From the NCBI GenBank assembly GCA_019119595.1, contig DWWS01000045.1, positions 1 through 64,000 on the forward strand: a stretch of 64,000 nt of DNA. Reading direction: 5' to 3'. Positions 42,825 through 51,442 of the stretch are shown here, piece by piece. The position numbers and the translations under genes were made by a program. Position 1 is the first letter of the stretch; each line of letters begins with the position of its first letter. Below the pieces are notes generated by a model, which worked only from the letters and a program-made list of their open reading frames with translations, was not told the origin of the DNA and ran no database searches. Source of the stretch: Candidatus Eisenbergiella merdavium (lineage in GTDB: Bacteria > Bacillota > Clostridia > Lachnospirales > Lachnospiraceae).

Positions 42825-44360
42825 CTAAAGCACCTCGTTCAGCCTTCCGATCCCTTCCCTTATTTTTCCCTGATCCAGCCCGCCGTAACCCAAAAGCACC
42901 GTGGCGCATTCCGTTTCAAAGGGCGCGAGGGCCGCCTCCTTCAAACCGTATATCCTCACCCCCCGCTCCGCCGCCCGCTTCAGAAGCGCCTCCTCCCCGG
43001 CCGGCTCCCGGGTGGTGAGAAGCACGTGCAGTCCCGCATATTCCCCTGACAGCCGGAAACGGTCCAGAAGAGGCTGCAGGCATTCCAGAAGCAGATCATG
43101 CTTTTCCCGGTAAGCCTTACGCATCCGGTTCAAATGCCGTTCAAAGGCTCCGCTCAAAATAAATTCATTTAATATAGTCTGGTCGATCCTGGAAACGGTG
43201 GAGGCAAAAAAGCCGCATTTTTTTTCATAAACCTCCATCAGTCCCTCCGGCAGCACCATGAAGCTGATGCGGATGGCCGGGGCGACGGATTTGGAAAAGG
43301 TGCCGATATAGATCACCCGTCCCGCCGTGTCCGCGGACTGAAGGGAAGGGATCGGCTTTCCCCGGTAGCGGAATTCACTGTCGTAATCGTCCTCCACCAG
43401 ATACCGGTCCTCCGCAGAGCCTGCCCAGCGCAGAAGCTCCGTCCGCCGCCCGATCGGCATGACCGTCCCCGTGGGAAACTGCCTGGACGGCATCACATAG
43501 GCCACGTTCGCGCCGGAAGAAAGCAGCCCGTCCACCCGGATGCCGTTTTCATCGGAAGGGACGGTGACCGTCCTCGCCGCGAAGGAGGAAAAGATGCGGA
43601 AGGCCCGCCGGTAGGAGGGATTTTCAAAGGCCGCCGTAATGTCCCGCCCCAGAATATACTGAAGAAGCAAAAGGAGATAGTCGTTTCCTGCTCCCACGAC
43701 GATCTGATCCGGAGAGGCGTTCACCCCGCGGGACGCATGCAGATAGCGGCAGACCGTCTCCCGCAGGCTCCGGTCGCCCCTCGCTTCTCCCAGAGCGAAC
43801 AGCTCCTTCCTGTCCCCGCTTAGGATATCCCGGGTGATCTTCCGCCAGGTTCCGAAGGGAAACAGGCTCATGTCAATGGCGTTGGGGGAAAAATCAATGT
43901 CGAAGCGCCGGCCCGCTCCGGACGGCGCTTTCGGTTCCATCCCCTCACAGCCCTCTTTTCGCTCCCGCCGCATTCCGTCCGATCCCTGCCGGTTCGCTGT
44001 TTCTTCACCTTTGGCAGTCCCGGTTCCCCAGATTCCGTTTCCGGCTGCTCCGCTTTCAGACGTTTTTCTGCCAAAGGCCCTGTTTGCGGAGTTCCCGATG
44101 CGGTAAAGCTCCTCCACCCGGCAGATGTAGTATCCCTTATAGGGAACGGACTCGATATAGCCCTCCGACTGAAGCTGCTCATAGGCCAGCTCCACCGTGC
44201 TCCTCGCCACCTGCAGATAATCCGCCAGAGAACGGGTGGAGGGAAGCTTCTCTCCCGCCAGAAGCTTCCCCTCCCTGATCTCATCCGCGATATATTCATA
44301 GATCTGTTCGTATAAATGCTTTCCGTTTTCATCCGTCAGATGGATCGCCAGATCGTTCAT
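42825..44360 (-). CDS. MocR/PdxR-type GntR regulator with aminotransferase domain
   Basis: This is a 511-residue protein. A GntR winged helix (KLLAGEKLPSTRSLADYLQV, RSTVELAYEQLQSEGYIESV, residues ~10-80) is fused to a type I aminotransferase-like domain (residues ~155-511) with the PLP lysine in YIGTFSKSVAPAIRISF and DDYDSEFRYRGKPIPSLQ. Members sense PLP or amino acids. The linker (~75 residues, AFGRKTSESGAAGNGIWGTG onward) is unusually long and low-complexity. The target may be the downstream aldehyde dehydrogenase or an unlinked vitamin B6 or amino-acid gene (inference). Confidence 0.9.
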   Translation of the reverse strand: MNDLAIHLTDENGKHLYEQIYEYIADEIREGKLLAGEKLPSTRSLADYLQVARSTVELAYEQLQSEGYIESVPYKGYYICRVEELYRIGNSANRAFGRKTSESGAAGNGIWGTGTAKGEETANRQGSDGMRRERKEGCEGMEPKAPSGAGRRFDIDFSPNAIDMSLFPFGTWRKITRDILSGDRKELFALGEARGDRSLRETVCRYLHASRGVNASPDQIVVGAGNDYLLLLLQYILGRDITAAFENPSYRRAFRIFSSFAARTVTVPSDENGIRVDGLLSSGANVAYVMPSRQFPTGTVMPIGRRTELLRWAGSAEDRYLVEDDYDSEFRYRGKPIPSLQSADTAGRVIYIGTFSKSVAPAIRISFMVLPEGLMEVYEKKCGFFASTVSRIDQTILNEFILSGAFERHLNRMRKAYREKHDLLLECLQPLLDRFRLSGEYAGLHVLLTTREPAGEEALLKRAAERGVRIYGLKEAALAPFETECATVLLGYGGLDQGKIREGIGRLNEVL

Positions 44361-44435
44361 TCCAATCCTTTCCGCAGCCTTTCCTGCTTTCGAAGCCCAA
44401 CGGCCCCTTCCTGCCTCGAAAGCCTGCTGAACCGC

Positions 44436-46175
44436 TTACTGCTTCGGAAGCTTAAAGGAGCTCTTCAGCGAAACGATGCGGTTGAACACGGGTGCCTCCG
44501 GCGTGGAATCCTTATAGTCCACGCAGAAGAAGCCCTGCCGCACGAACTGGAAGCTTTCATAGGGCTTCGCGTCCTTCAGAGAAGGCTCAAGGAAGCACTC
44601 CTTCACCGTGAGTGAATCAGGATTCAGGTTCAGGCTTCCGTCCTCGTTGTAAACACCCTTTTCCTCATCGATGATGTTTTCATACAGCCGCACGACGGCG
44701 CGGAGCGCCTGCGGCGCGTATACCCAGTGGATCGTCCCCTTCACCTTGCGGGCAGAAAAGCCGTTTCCGGACTTTGTCTCCGGATCGTAGGTGCAGTGAA
44801 CCGTGGTAATATTCCCGTTCTCATCCTTTTCAAAGCCCGTGCAGGTCACGAAATACGCGTTCATCAGGCGCACCTCGTTTCCGGGATAAAGGCGGAAATA
44901 CTTCTTCGGAGGCTCCTCCATGAAGTCCTCCCTCTCGATGTAAAGCTCTCTTCCAAAGGGAATCTGACGGCTGCCAAGCGCCTCGTTTTCCAGGTTGTTG
45001 GGCGCTTCCAGCATCTCCACCTGTCCCTCCGGATAGTTGTCGATCACCAGCTTGACGGGATCCAGCACCGCCATCACCCTGGGCCGCTTCAGCTTCAGAT
45101 CCTCTCTGATGCAGTATTCCAGCATGGCGTAGTCCACGGAGGAATTGCTCTTGGAAACGCCGCACAGATCCACGAACATCTGAATGGATTCCGGCGTAAA
45201 GCCGCGTCTTCTCAGCGCCGCGATGGATACCAGCCTGGGATCGTCCCAGCCGTCCACGATACCGTCCTCCACCAGCCTTTTGATGTAGCGCTTTCCCGTC
45301 ACCACGTTGGTGAGGTACATCTTGGCAAACTCGATCTGTCTGGGCGGAACCGGATATTCCAGCTCTCTCACCACCCAGTCATACAGCGGCCTGTGATCCT
45401 CAAACTCCAGCGTGCAGATGGAATGGGTGATCCCCTCGATGGCGTCCTCGATGGGGTGGGCAAAATCGTACATGGGATAGATGCACCATTTATCCCCTGT
45501 GTTGTGGTGGCTCATGTGGGCCACCCGGTAAATGACCGGATCCCGCATGTTCATGTTGGGGGAAGCCATGTCGATCCTGGCGCGCAGAACCTTTTCCCCG
45601 TCCGCGTACATGCCGTTTTTCATATTTTCAAAGAGGGCAAGATTCTCCTCCACGCTGCGGCCTGCGGAAGGATCCTCCTTTCCCGGCTCCGTGAGCGTGC
45701 CCCGGTATTCCCGGATCTCATCCGCGGAAAGATCGGAAACATAAGCCTTTCCCTTTTTGATCAGCTTCACGGCCGCCTCATACATCTGTTCAAAATAGTC
45801 GGAGGCAAAGAACAGCCTGTCCTCCCAGTCCGCGCCCAGCCACTTCACGTCCGCCTTGATGGAATCCACGAATTCCTGCTTCTCCTTCGTGGGATTGGTA
45901 TCGTCAAAGCGCAGGTTAAAGCTGCCGCCGTATTCTCTGGCAAGACCCGCGTTTAAAAGAATGCTCTTGGCATGTCCGATATGCAGATAGCCGTTGGGCT
46001 CGGGAGGAAAACGGGTATGCACCGTATCATACACGCCCTCCGCCAGATCCTTATCGATCATCTGCTCAATGAAATTGCGGGAGACCTTCTCCTGCGTGCT
46101 CTCCGCATCCGCCGTGTTTTCCGTATTGGCTGCGTTTTCCGTATTTATTGCCTTTTCCAGCTCTTTATCGCTCAT
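44436..46175 (-). CDS. glnS: glutaminyl-tRNA synthetase
   Basis: This is a 579-residue class I synthetase. The HIGH motif is in [18 protein letters not shown] (residues ~58-75). Further GlnRS segments are [36 protein letters not shown] and [20 protein letters not shown]. The KMSKS position reads [14 protein letters not shown] in place of MSKRKL, a variant I believe is common in this lineage. The C-terminal anticodon-binding beta barrels follow. The N-terminus has a repetitive acidic extension ([17 protein letters not shown]) from an 18-bp duplication (46114-46149). The start follows GGAGAG. Confidence 0.95.
   Translation of the reverse strand: MSDKELEKAINTENAANTENTADAESTQEKVSRNFIEQMIDKDLAEGVYDTVHTRFPPEPNGYLHIGHAKSILLNAGLAREYGGSFNLRFDDTNPTKEKQEFVDSIKADVKWLGADWEDRLFFASDYFEQMYEAAVKLIKKGKAYVSDLSADEIREYRGTLTEPGKEDPSAGRSVEENLALFENMKNGMYADGEKVLRARIDMASPNMNMRDPVIYRVAHMSHHNTGDKWCIYPMYDFAHPIEDAIEGITHSICTLEFEDHRPLYDWVVRELEYPVPPRQIEFAKMYLTNVVTGKRYIKRLVEDGIVDGWDDPRLVSIAALRRRGFTPESIQMFVDLCGVSKSNSSVDYAMLEYCIREDLKLKRPRVMAVLDPVKLVIDNYPEGQVEMLEAPNNLENEALGSRQIPFGRELYIEREDFMEEPPKKYFRLYPGNEVRLMNAYFVTCTGFEKDENGNITTVHCTYDPETKSGNGFSARKVKGTIHWVYAPQALRAVVRLYENIIDEEKGVYNEDGSLNLNPDSLTVKECFLEPSLKDAKPYESFQFVRQGFFCVDYKDSTPEAPVFNRIVSLKSSFKLPKQ
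46114..46149 (-). repeat. 2 x 18-bp in-frame duplication in glnS
   Basis: GTGTTTTCCGTATTGGCT and GCGTTTTCCGTATTTATT (plus strand) encode the repeated NTENA motif in the N-terminal extension; a third partial copy follows. Confidence 0.7.
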
Positions 46176-46250
46176 ATTCCGGATCTCTCCTCCTCAAAGC
46201 ATATTATGGTAGAAATTATCTTATCACAAGATACCCAAATACGCAAACGT

Positions 46251-46288
46251 CAAATGGCCTGTGTAAAAACAAATGGCCTGCATAAAAA
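46251..46288 (+). repeat. 2 x 19-bp intergenic tandem repeat
   Basis: CAAATGGCCTGTGTAAAAA is followed directly by CAAATGGCCTGCATAAAAA between glnS and the DUF4234 gene. Confidence 0.85.
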
Positions 46289-46315
46289 CATCCCGGCAGC
46301 TTTTTGTCTGCCGGG
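46283..46315 (-). terminator. terminator of the DUF4234 gene
   Basis: CCCGGCAG/CTGCCGGG stem with an 8-nt loop; on the minus strand it is followed by ATGTTTTT. It lies 46 bp past the stop codon at 46361. Confidence 0.7.
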
Positions 46316-46360
46316 ACGTCCCCCTTTGCGCTCTGCGCGGTCATGTCAGCCGTTCCGCCG

Positions 46361-46720
46361 TTACATGGCGGGGCTGACATCGCTCATGCTGTTCAGTTCA
46401 TTCTGCAGAAGCGCCCACGCGATGATGGAAAATCCAAACAGGGTGAGCAGCAGATAAACCAGCCCGTTATTCTGGGAAGGAAGCCCTCTCATCTGGCGCG
46501 CCGCGTCGATCTTCTCTCCTGCCTTGTACATCCAGTAAATGTGATAGATGTTGCAGGTAATGATCGAGAACAGCACCACCATGCCCCCTGAGGTATCGTT
46601 GGTTCTCCCCGATGCGGTGTTCGTGTCATTCGCGAGACAGGCCAGCCAGTACAGGCCGTAGAGTCCGCAGGTGACGAGGGACAGAAGGATACAGACAACG
46701 ATGCTTCTTCTCTGAATCAT
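46361..46720 (-). CDS. DUF4234 family membrane protein
   Basis: This is a 119-residue protein with three membrane helices (SIVVCILLSLVTCGLYGLYW, MVVLFSIITCNIYHIYWMY, LVYLLLTLFGFSIIAWALLQ). The repeated hydrophobic-GLYxLYW-like and NIYHIYWMYKAGE motifs are typical of DUF4234. The start follows AGGAGAAAG. Function is unknown. Confidence 0.8.
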   Translation of the reverse strand: MIQRRSIVVCILLSLVTCGLYGLYWLACLANDTNTASGRTNDTSGGMVVLFSIITCNIYHIYWMYKAGEKIDAARQMRGLPSQNNGLVYLLLTLFGFSIIAWALLQNELNSMSDVSPAM

Positions 46721-46777
46721 AGCTTTCTCCTCTCATGTGTGATTTTTCCCATTGTACCATACGCTCCCCTCTCTGCC

Positions 46778-46809
46778 AAGTGGATTCTTTTTGAAGTGGA
46801 TTCTTTTTG
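46778..46809 (+). repeat. 2 x 16-bp intergenic tandem repeat
   Basis: AAGTGGATTCTTTTTG occurs twice in direct succession in the 295-bp gap between the DUF4234 and DUF975 genes. The rest of this gap holds an AT-rich probable promoter region (TACAAT about 46917). Confidence 0.9.
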
Positions 46810-47015
46810 AAGCTGCCGGGCCTGCCGCTGTTTACGTGGCTGCCCGCTGCCGACAGCGGCTCCGGGAATACCGTTAAAAGAAAATGAAAATTTTCTGGAA
46901 ATTGTATTGCTTTAATGATACAATAATACTTGAAACGGAGGTCAGGACATAGAAAGGCTTTTCTGCCCTGCTTCGATCCTCTCCGTTATCTTATTTTTTA
47001 GGAGGAATCTACATA

Positions 47016-47903
47016 ATGGACCGCATTCAGTTAAAGACGGATGCAAAGGACGCCATGAGAATGGCCAATCCGCATCCTGTACTCGTCACCCTTATTTATA
47101 TGGTGATCCTTTTTGCCATACAGATGATCATCTCCACCTTTTCCGGCTTCACCAGCCTGATCACCGGGCTTCTGAGCGGGGATTCCCAGGCGATGCTCGC
47201 CATCGGCATGCTTATCCCCACGCTGCTTCTTTCTCTGGTAGCCTCGGTCGTCGTGTCCTTTCTTGAGCTTGGCTACGCAGGCTATACGCTGCGGGTAATC
47301 AACCGCCAGCCCGCCGGGATCAGCGACCTGTTCGCCTATGCAAGGCTGTTTCTGAAGGCCTGGGGACTGGGCATCATGATCGGCATCTTCGTATCGCTCT
47401 GGTCCCTTCTGTTCTGGATCCCCGGCATCATCGCCGCATACCGCTATTCTCAGGCATATTACATTCTTGCCGAGAATCCGGATATGGGGATCATGGAATG
47501 CATCAGGGAAAGCAAGGCCATGATGGTCGGACATAAAATGGATAAATTCATCCTGGATCTGTCCTTTATTCCCTGGTATCTTCTCACGGCCGTAACCTGC
47601 GGACTTGCAGCGCTTTATGTTTCCCCTTATACGGAGATCACGAACGCCGCCTTCTACAACAGCCTGCGCTACGGACAGAATTCCCGTGGCTACGGACAGG
47701 GCTGGCAGCAGGGTAACTGGCAGCAGAATGGTTATGATCAGAACGCTCAGCAGAGCTGGCAGCAGGGCGGTTATGATCAAAACGCTCAGCAGAACTGGCA
47801 GCAGGGCGGTTATGATCAGAACGCTCAGCAGAGCTGGCAGCCAAACGGCTATGACCAGAATGCACAGCAGAACAACGGTCCGGATGCGGGGCAGAATTTC
47901 TGA
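47016..47903 (+). CDS. DUF975 family membrane protein with Q/N/Y-rich repeat tail
   Basis: This is a 295-residue protein. Residues 1-225 hold six hydrophobic segments with the DUF975 core (RVINRQPAGISDLFAYARLF, WIPGIIAAYRYSQAYYILAE, GIMECIRESKAMMVGHKMDK). Residues ~226-295 are a prion-like low-complexity tail built of four 13-residue repeats (GGYDQNAQQNWQQ). The start follows TTAGGAGGA. A terminator follows. The function of DUF975 is unknown; a surface or membrane-organising role is only a guess. Confidence 0.85.
   Translation: MDRIQLKTDAKDAMRMANPHPVLVTLIYMVILFAIQMIISTFSGFTSLITGLLSGDSQAMLAIGMLIPTLLLSLVASVVVSFLELGYAGYTLRVINRQPAGISDLFAYARLFLKAWGLGIMIGIFVSLWSLLFWIPGIIAAYRYSQAYYILAENPDMGIMECIRESKAMMVGHKMDKFILDLSFIPWYLLTAVTCGLAALYVSPYTEITNAAFYNSLRYGQNSRGYGQGWQQGNWQQNGYDQNAQQSWQQGGYDQNAQQNWQQGGYDQNAQQSWQPNGYDQNAQQNNGPDAGQNF
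47727..47876 (+). repeat. 4 x 39-bp in-frame tandem repeat in the DUF975 gene
   Basis: Each 39-bp unit encodes 13 residues of the form (N/G)GYDQNAQQ(S/N)WQ(Q/P); the fourth unit is incomplete. Confidence 0.95.
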
Positions 47904-47935
47904 CCTGACGTTCGCCTTTCATAGTTTTTTTACAG

Positions 47936-47987
47936 ATACCGGGCGGCTGCCGGATTTCCCAGGCTGCTGCCCGGTATTCTTTTTTTC
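47936..47987 (+). terminator. terminator of the DUF975 gene
   Basis: ATACCGGGC pairs with GCCCGGTAT, with a further GGCTGCC/GGCTGCT-like internal region, and is followed by TCTTTTTTT. Confidence 0.8.
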
Positions 47988-48113
47988 CCGTGCTCTTTCA
48001 TCCTGTCTCCGCCATTCGTGCACAGAGAGCGCTGTTCGTGCGCGGCATCTTCTTTTCTCCATATTTCTATGGTAGGATATCCTATCTTATTGAGGAGAAG
48101 GGGACGCTTTGCC

Positions 48114-48691
48114 ATGATGTATTTAAACCATATCTATGGAAAGGGAAAAAGCCGGTACCACTTTGCAAGCAATATTGCCTACTGCATGAAGGAAATGTGG
48201 AGGTGGAAAAAGGCTGCTTTTCTCTCTGTTTTTTTCAGCTTCATTCCCTAGCTTCATTGGAGGAGCTTGAGCATATTTTCAATACGATACACTGCTGGTA
48301 TACGGTCCGCAACGTGGCCAACGCCGTCCTGCTCCTCTTCCGGAACTGGACGGCCTACGGTCTGCTTCTTCTGACGCTTGCGGGCGGAGAGCTTTCTGCT
48401 TCGGAATTCGTCTATTATATCGGTCTGGCCAGCTCCTTTGCCCTGTATTTTGAAATCCTGATCCGGCAGCTGATGAGTATCAACAGCACCAGCGCCTCCG
48501 TGGGTTATATTCGGGAATTCTTAAGCTGGCAGGATGCCTGGAAGCGGCATGACGGCATCGGCGCGGAAGCGCTCAACCTGAAGGCTTTAAACATGCACGC
48601 CGCCCGGCTGGGGGCTTTTGCTCCTTGCCGGACGGCGCAACTGGTTCACAAATGCTTTTACTTTTTCACCCTCTCATACTGTTTGCCGTAA
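48114..48691 (+). pseudogene. ABC exporter (membrane + ATPase) gene remnant
   Basis: Frame 1 from ATG 48114 gives MMYLNHIYGKGKSRYHFASN and stops at 48251. A second frame resumes with an ABC-transporter membrane-domain stretch (NWTAYGLLLLTLAGGELSAS, FVYYIGLASSFALYFEILIR, INSTSASVGYIREFLSWQDA). The middle of the membrane domain and the whole ATPase domain are missing, and the 3' end runs into unrelated sequence. The pieces resemble the half-size ABC exporters often found in Lachnospiraceae peptide loci. At least one frameshift and two deletions are needed, so it is not functional. Confidence 0.7.
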
Positions 48692-49116
48692 GGATCCCGC
48701 AGGCTGCTGTCTACCACCACCGTGCGGCCAGATTCCAGTGCGGCCTCGCGGTAATCTTTTCCGAACTCTTCAAAAAACTTGAAGAAGAAAATTCCAACCA
48801 GTAAACCAATCGACAGAATACGAATAAAGAGAACGGCTCCATAAAGGAACAATGCCTTATAATAGGGTTTCCGCTTTTCCTTTGGAAGCTTCTTTCCCGT
48901 AAAATAGAACATAGCAAAGCTCCCCAGCCCCAGCAGGATTCCGATAACCAGGAAAATCACGCCAGCCAGCCTGAACTCCTCGTTCAGGAGGAAATATACT
49001 CCTACCAGTATCACAACCGGTGAAAAAAATGTCGTCTGAAATATCATGAACGCGCGAAATGCAAAAAACTTCCACATCAGGAAGATTACCACGCCAATGG
49101 CAATGAGAAATTCCAT
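48658..49116 (-). CDS. small membrane protein of unknown function
   Basis: This is a 152-residue protein with four predicted membrane helices (FLIAIGVVIFLMWKFFAF, TTFFSPVVILVGVYFLLN, LAGVIFLVIGILLGLGSFAM, ALFLYGAVLFIRILSIGLLV), then a short soluble tail. No family is recognised. ATG 49116 follows AAGGTGAAC. It is the last gene of the three-gene minus-strand unit that may be under the invertible promoter. Its 3' end abuts the ABC pseudogene. Confidence 0.6.
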   Translation of the reverse strand: MEFLIAIGVVIFLMWKFFAFRAFMIFQTTFFSPVVILVGVYFLLNEEFRLAGVIFLVIGILLGLGSFAMFYFTGKKLPKEKRKPYYKALFLYGAVLFIRILSIGLLVGIFFFKFFEEFGKDYREAALESGRTVVVDSSLRDPYGKQYERVKK

Positions 49117-49136
49117 TGTTCACCTTGCCTTTCCGC

Positions 49137-49568
49137 TTACAGCCACTGGATCTTCGGTTTTCCCAGCCAATCGGACTTCACATCACAGGCAATAGTCTCG
49201 CCTTCATGGAACTCGATAACTCTTGCATTTTTTAACGGATCCTCTCCGATTACTTTTGCAGTCAGGTCGCCGCCGAGCACAGCTCCGGCAGCGCCGCCTA
49301 ATGCCGCACCCATGACTGCTCCTGTCGCCATATTGACAACATCAACGATTCCTGTCTTTCCGATGGGCTTTCTTGTAATTTTAATGGTATGTGCTCCCGG
49401 AGCAACCTGTATCACATGGGGCTGGCGGTTTGCTCTCAGTTTTACTCCCTCGTCATCCACATACAGGTAAATAAAGTATTTACTGTCAAGCATGTCTTTA
49501 ATATTTGATGCAGTCGACGGCTTCGCTAAATAGGAATTGTGAACGGTAACACTTAAATATGCAGACAT
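49137..49568 (-). CDS. glycine-zipper protein of unknown function
   Basis: This is a 143-residue protein. A DUF2846-like beta-rich N-terminal half (YFIYLYVDDEGVKLRANRQP, IQVAPGAHTIKITRKP) is followed by a glycine-zipper membrane segment (ATGAVMGAALGGAAGAVLGG, residues ~81-100). No signal peptide is evident. The start follows TTAGGAGG. It lies 65 bp after the coiled-coil gene and 20 bp before the small membrane protein gene, so the three are likely an operon. Confidence 0.65.
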   Translation of the reverse strand: MSAYLSVTVHNSYLAKPSTASNIKDMLDSKYFIYLYVDDEGVKLRANRQPHVIQVAPGAHTIKITRKPIGKTGIVDVVNMATGAVMGAALGGAAGAVLGGDLTAKVIGEDPLKNARVIEFHEGETIACDVKSDWLGKPKIQWL

Positions 49569-49633
49569 AACTTTTTCCTCCTAAATTTAAATATATTTTC
49601 CGTGCCGCCAATACGGCCTTGTTTTCTGTACCA

Positions 49634-50515
49634 TTAAGACAGCTCACGCCATATGCGGTTTATCATATCTGTCGTGTACAGGGAATCCAACAGAATCTGC
49701 ATCTCAATCTCATTTTTGGCATTCTCAATCTGAAGTGAGATGCGCTCCATGTTTAGCTCCTGCTGAAGCATGATGGCATCCTGGTGCATCCTCATTTCTT
49801 CCCTTAACCGCTCCTGGCTTTCCTTCTGTTCCATTTGGTAAACCTCCGTATGAAACAGGTTAATGGCCTCCGAAAGCGTATTGACCCTGCCCTGCGTAAA
49901 GAGGCTGTAAAGAAAACATGGGATCAGCTCTTTTCTGTAATTAGGCGCCAGGATATTTTCATTTTCCAGCTCGCGCTTTGAGGCGGAAATTTTCTGATAC
50001 GCTGTTTCGGCTGTCTCCAGCCGCTTTTTGATCTCTGCTGTTTCAGACGTGTCCTCACTACTCACCACACTGTTTAAATTTTGAATTCTCTCTACTTCCC
50101 TGTCATAAGCAGCTCTCTTTTCTTCCCATTCTTTTTGGGCTTTATCATTTTCGTTCGCATGGTGTCCCATGGAAATCAGAAGGCAGGCCCACGCAACGAG
50201 AAAAATCAGGATTCTCTGCCACAGCGGATAGTCTGCAAATAAAAAAGCGATAGAAAACACAGGAATAGCAATCTTTGGAAGCAGAGGATACGGATCCTTA
50301 ATCGGCGGCGATGGTTCCGGCAAGGAAAGGACCTCGTTTTCCTCTCCTCTTGTGGCCTCCGCAAGCTCTGCCCTCGTTTCCGTAATCTCCTTCTCCAGAC
50401 GCCCCAGAAACAGGATATGCTCCGAAAGTTTCTTTAAATAGGCGACCACTTCTTCCCTTTTCAGGATTCTCCCGTCCGGTGTGACCGAAACGGGCGCGCC
50501 TTGTACATCTGACAT
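49634..50515 (-). CDS. coiled-coil membrane protein of unknown function
   Basis: This is a 293-residue protein. An N-terminal cytoplasmic part has a helical stretch (EHILFLGRLEKEITETRAEL), then two closely spaced membrane segments (LPKIAIPVFSIAFLFADYPL, WQRILIFLVAWACLLISMGH, residues ~80-120), then a long coiled coil (QKEWEEKRAAYDREVERIQN; QESQERLREEMRMHQDAIML). No family is recognised. The start at 50515 follows GGGGGAGCAGT. It is the first gene of the unit and its start is only 24 bp from the left recombination site. Confidence 0.65.
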   Translation of the reverse strand: MSDVQGAPVSVTPDGRILKREEVVAYLKKLSEHILFLGRLEKEITETRAELAEATRGEENEVLSLPEPSPPIKDPYPLLPKIAIPVFSIAFLFADYPLWQRILIFLVAWACLLISMGHHANENDKAQKEWEEKRAAYDREVERIQNLNSVVSSEDTSETAEIKKRLETAETAYQKISASKRELENENILAPNYRKELIPCFLYSLFTQGRVNTLSEAINLFHTEVYQMEQKESQERLREEMRMHQDAIMLQQELNMERISLQIENAKNEIEMQILLDSLYTTDMINRIWRELS

Positions 50516-50538
50516 ACTGCTCCCCCTTTTCCTCTGTC

Positions 50539-50564
50539 CTCTCATAAAGTACACTTTTTGACAG
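50539..50564 (+). other. left serine-recombinase site (hix-like), inverted relative to right site
   Basis: This is a 26-bp imperfect palindrome, CTCTCATAAAGT-AC-ACTTTTTGACAG, with two 12-bp arms around a non-palindromic AC core (50551-50552). Bases 50545-50565 match the reverse complement of the right site in 20 of 21 positions. Size and core are exactly those of Hin/Gin-class sites. Function is inferred. Confidence 0.75.
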
Positions 50565-50619
50565 TCCCTGGTTTTCTCTGTCCAATCTGGAGAAATATGG
50601 AAATAGGCCGAAAAACAGC

Positions 50620-50648
50620 TTGCACAGAGCTCTGTTTGATTGTATAAT
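50620..50648 (+). promoter_or_regulatory. near-consensus promoter within the invertible segment
   Basis: TTGCAC (50620-50625) and TATAAT (50643-50648) are spaced by 17 bp. In this orientation it fires rightward, antisense to the recombinase gene. After inversion it would face the operon starting at 50515 with a leader of about 58 nt. A weaker leftward candidate (TTGACA in the right site, TATACA 18 bp on) already faces the operon in the present orientation. Confidence 0.75.
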
Positions 50649-50663
50649 CGAAAAAGAGAAAAA

Positions 50664-51418
<755 letters not shown>

Positions 51419-51442
51419 TCATAGTACTTGAAATGGCTGCTT

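Noticed and set aside
45295-45305. Altered KMSKS motif in glnS as evidence of a pseudogene
   Set aside because: The rest of the enzyme is intact and the TGKR variant appears in the expected place with normal flanks, so it is probably a lineage variant.
44727-45956. 409-codon plus-strand open frame opposite glnS
   Set aside because: It is an antisense shadow of a conserved synthetase.
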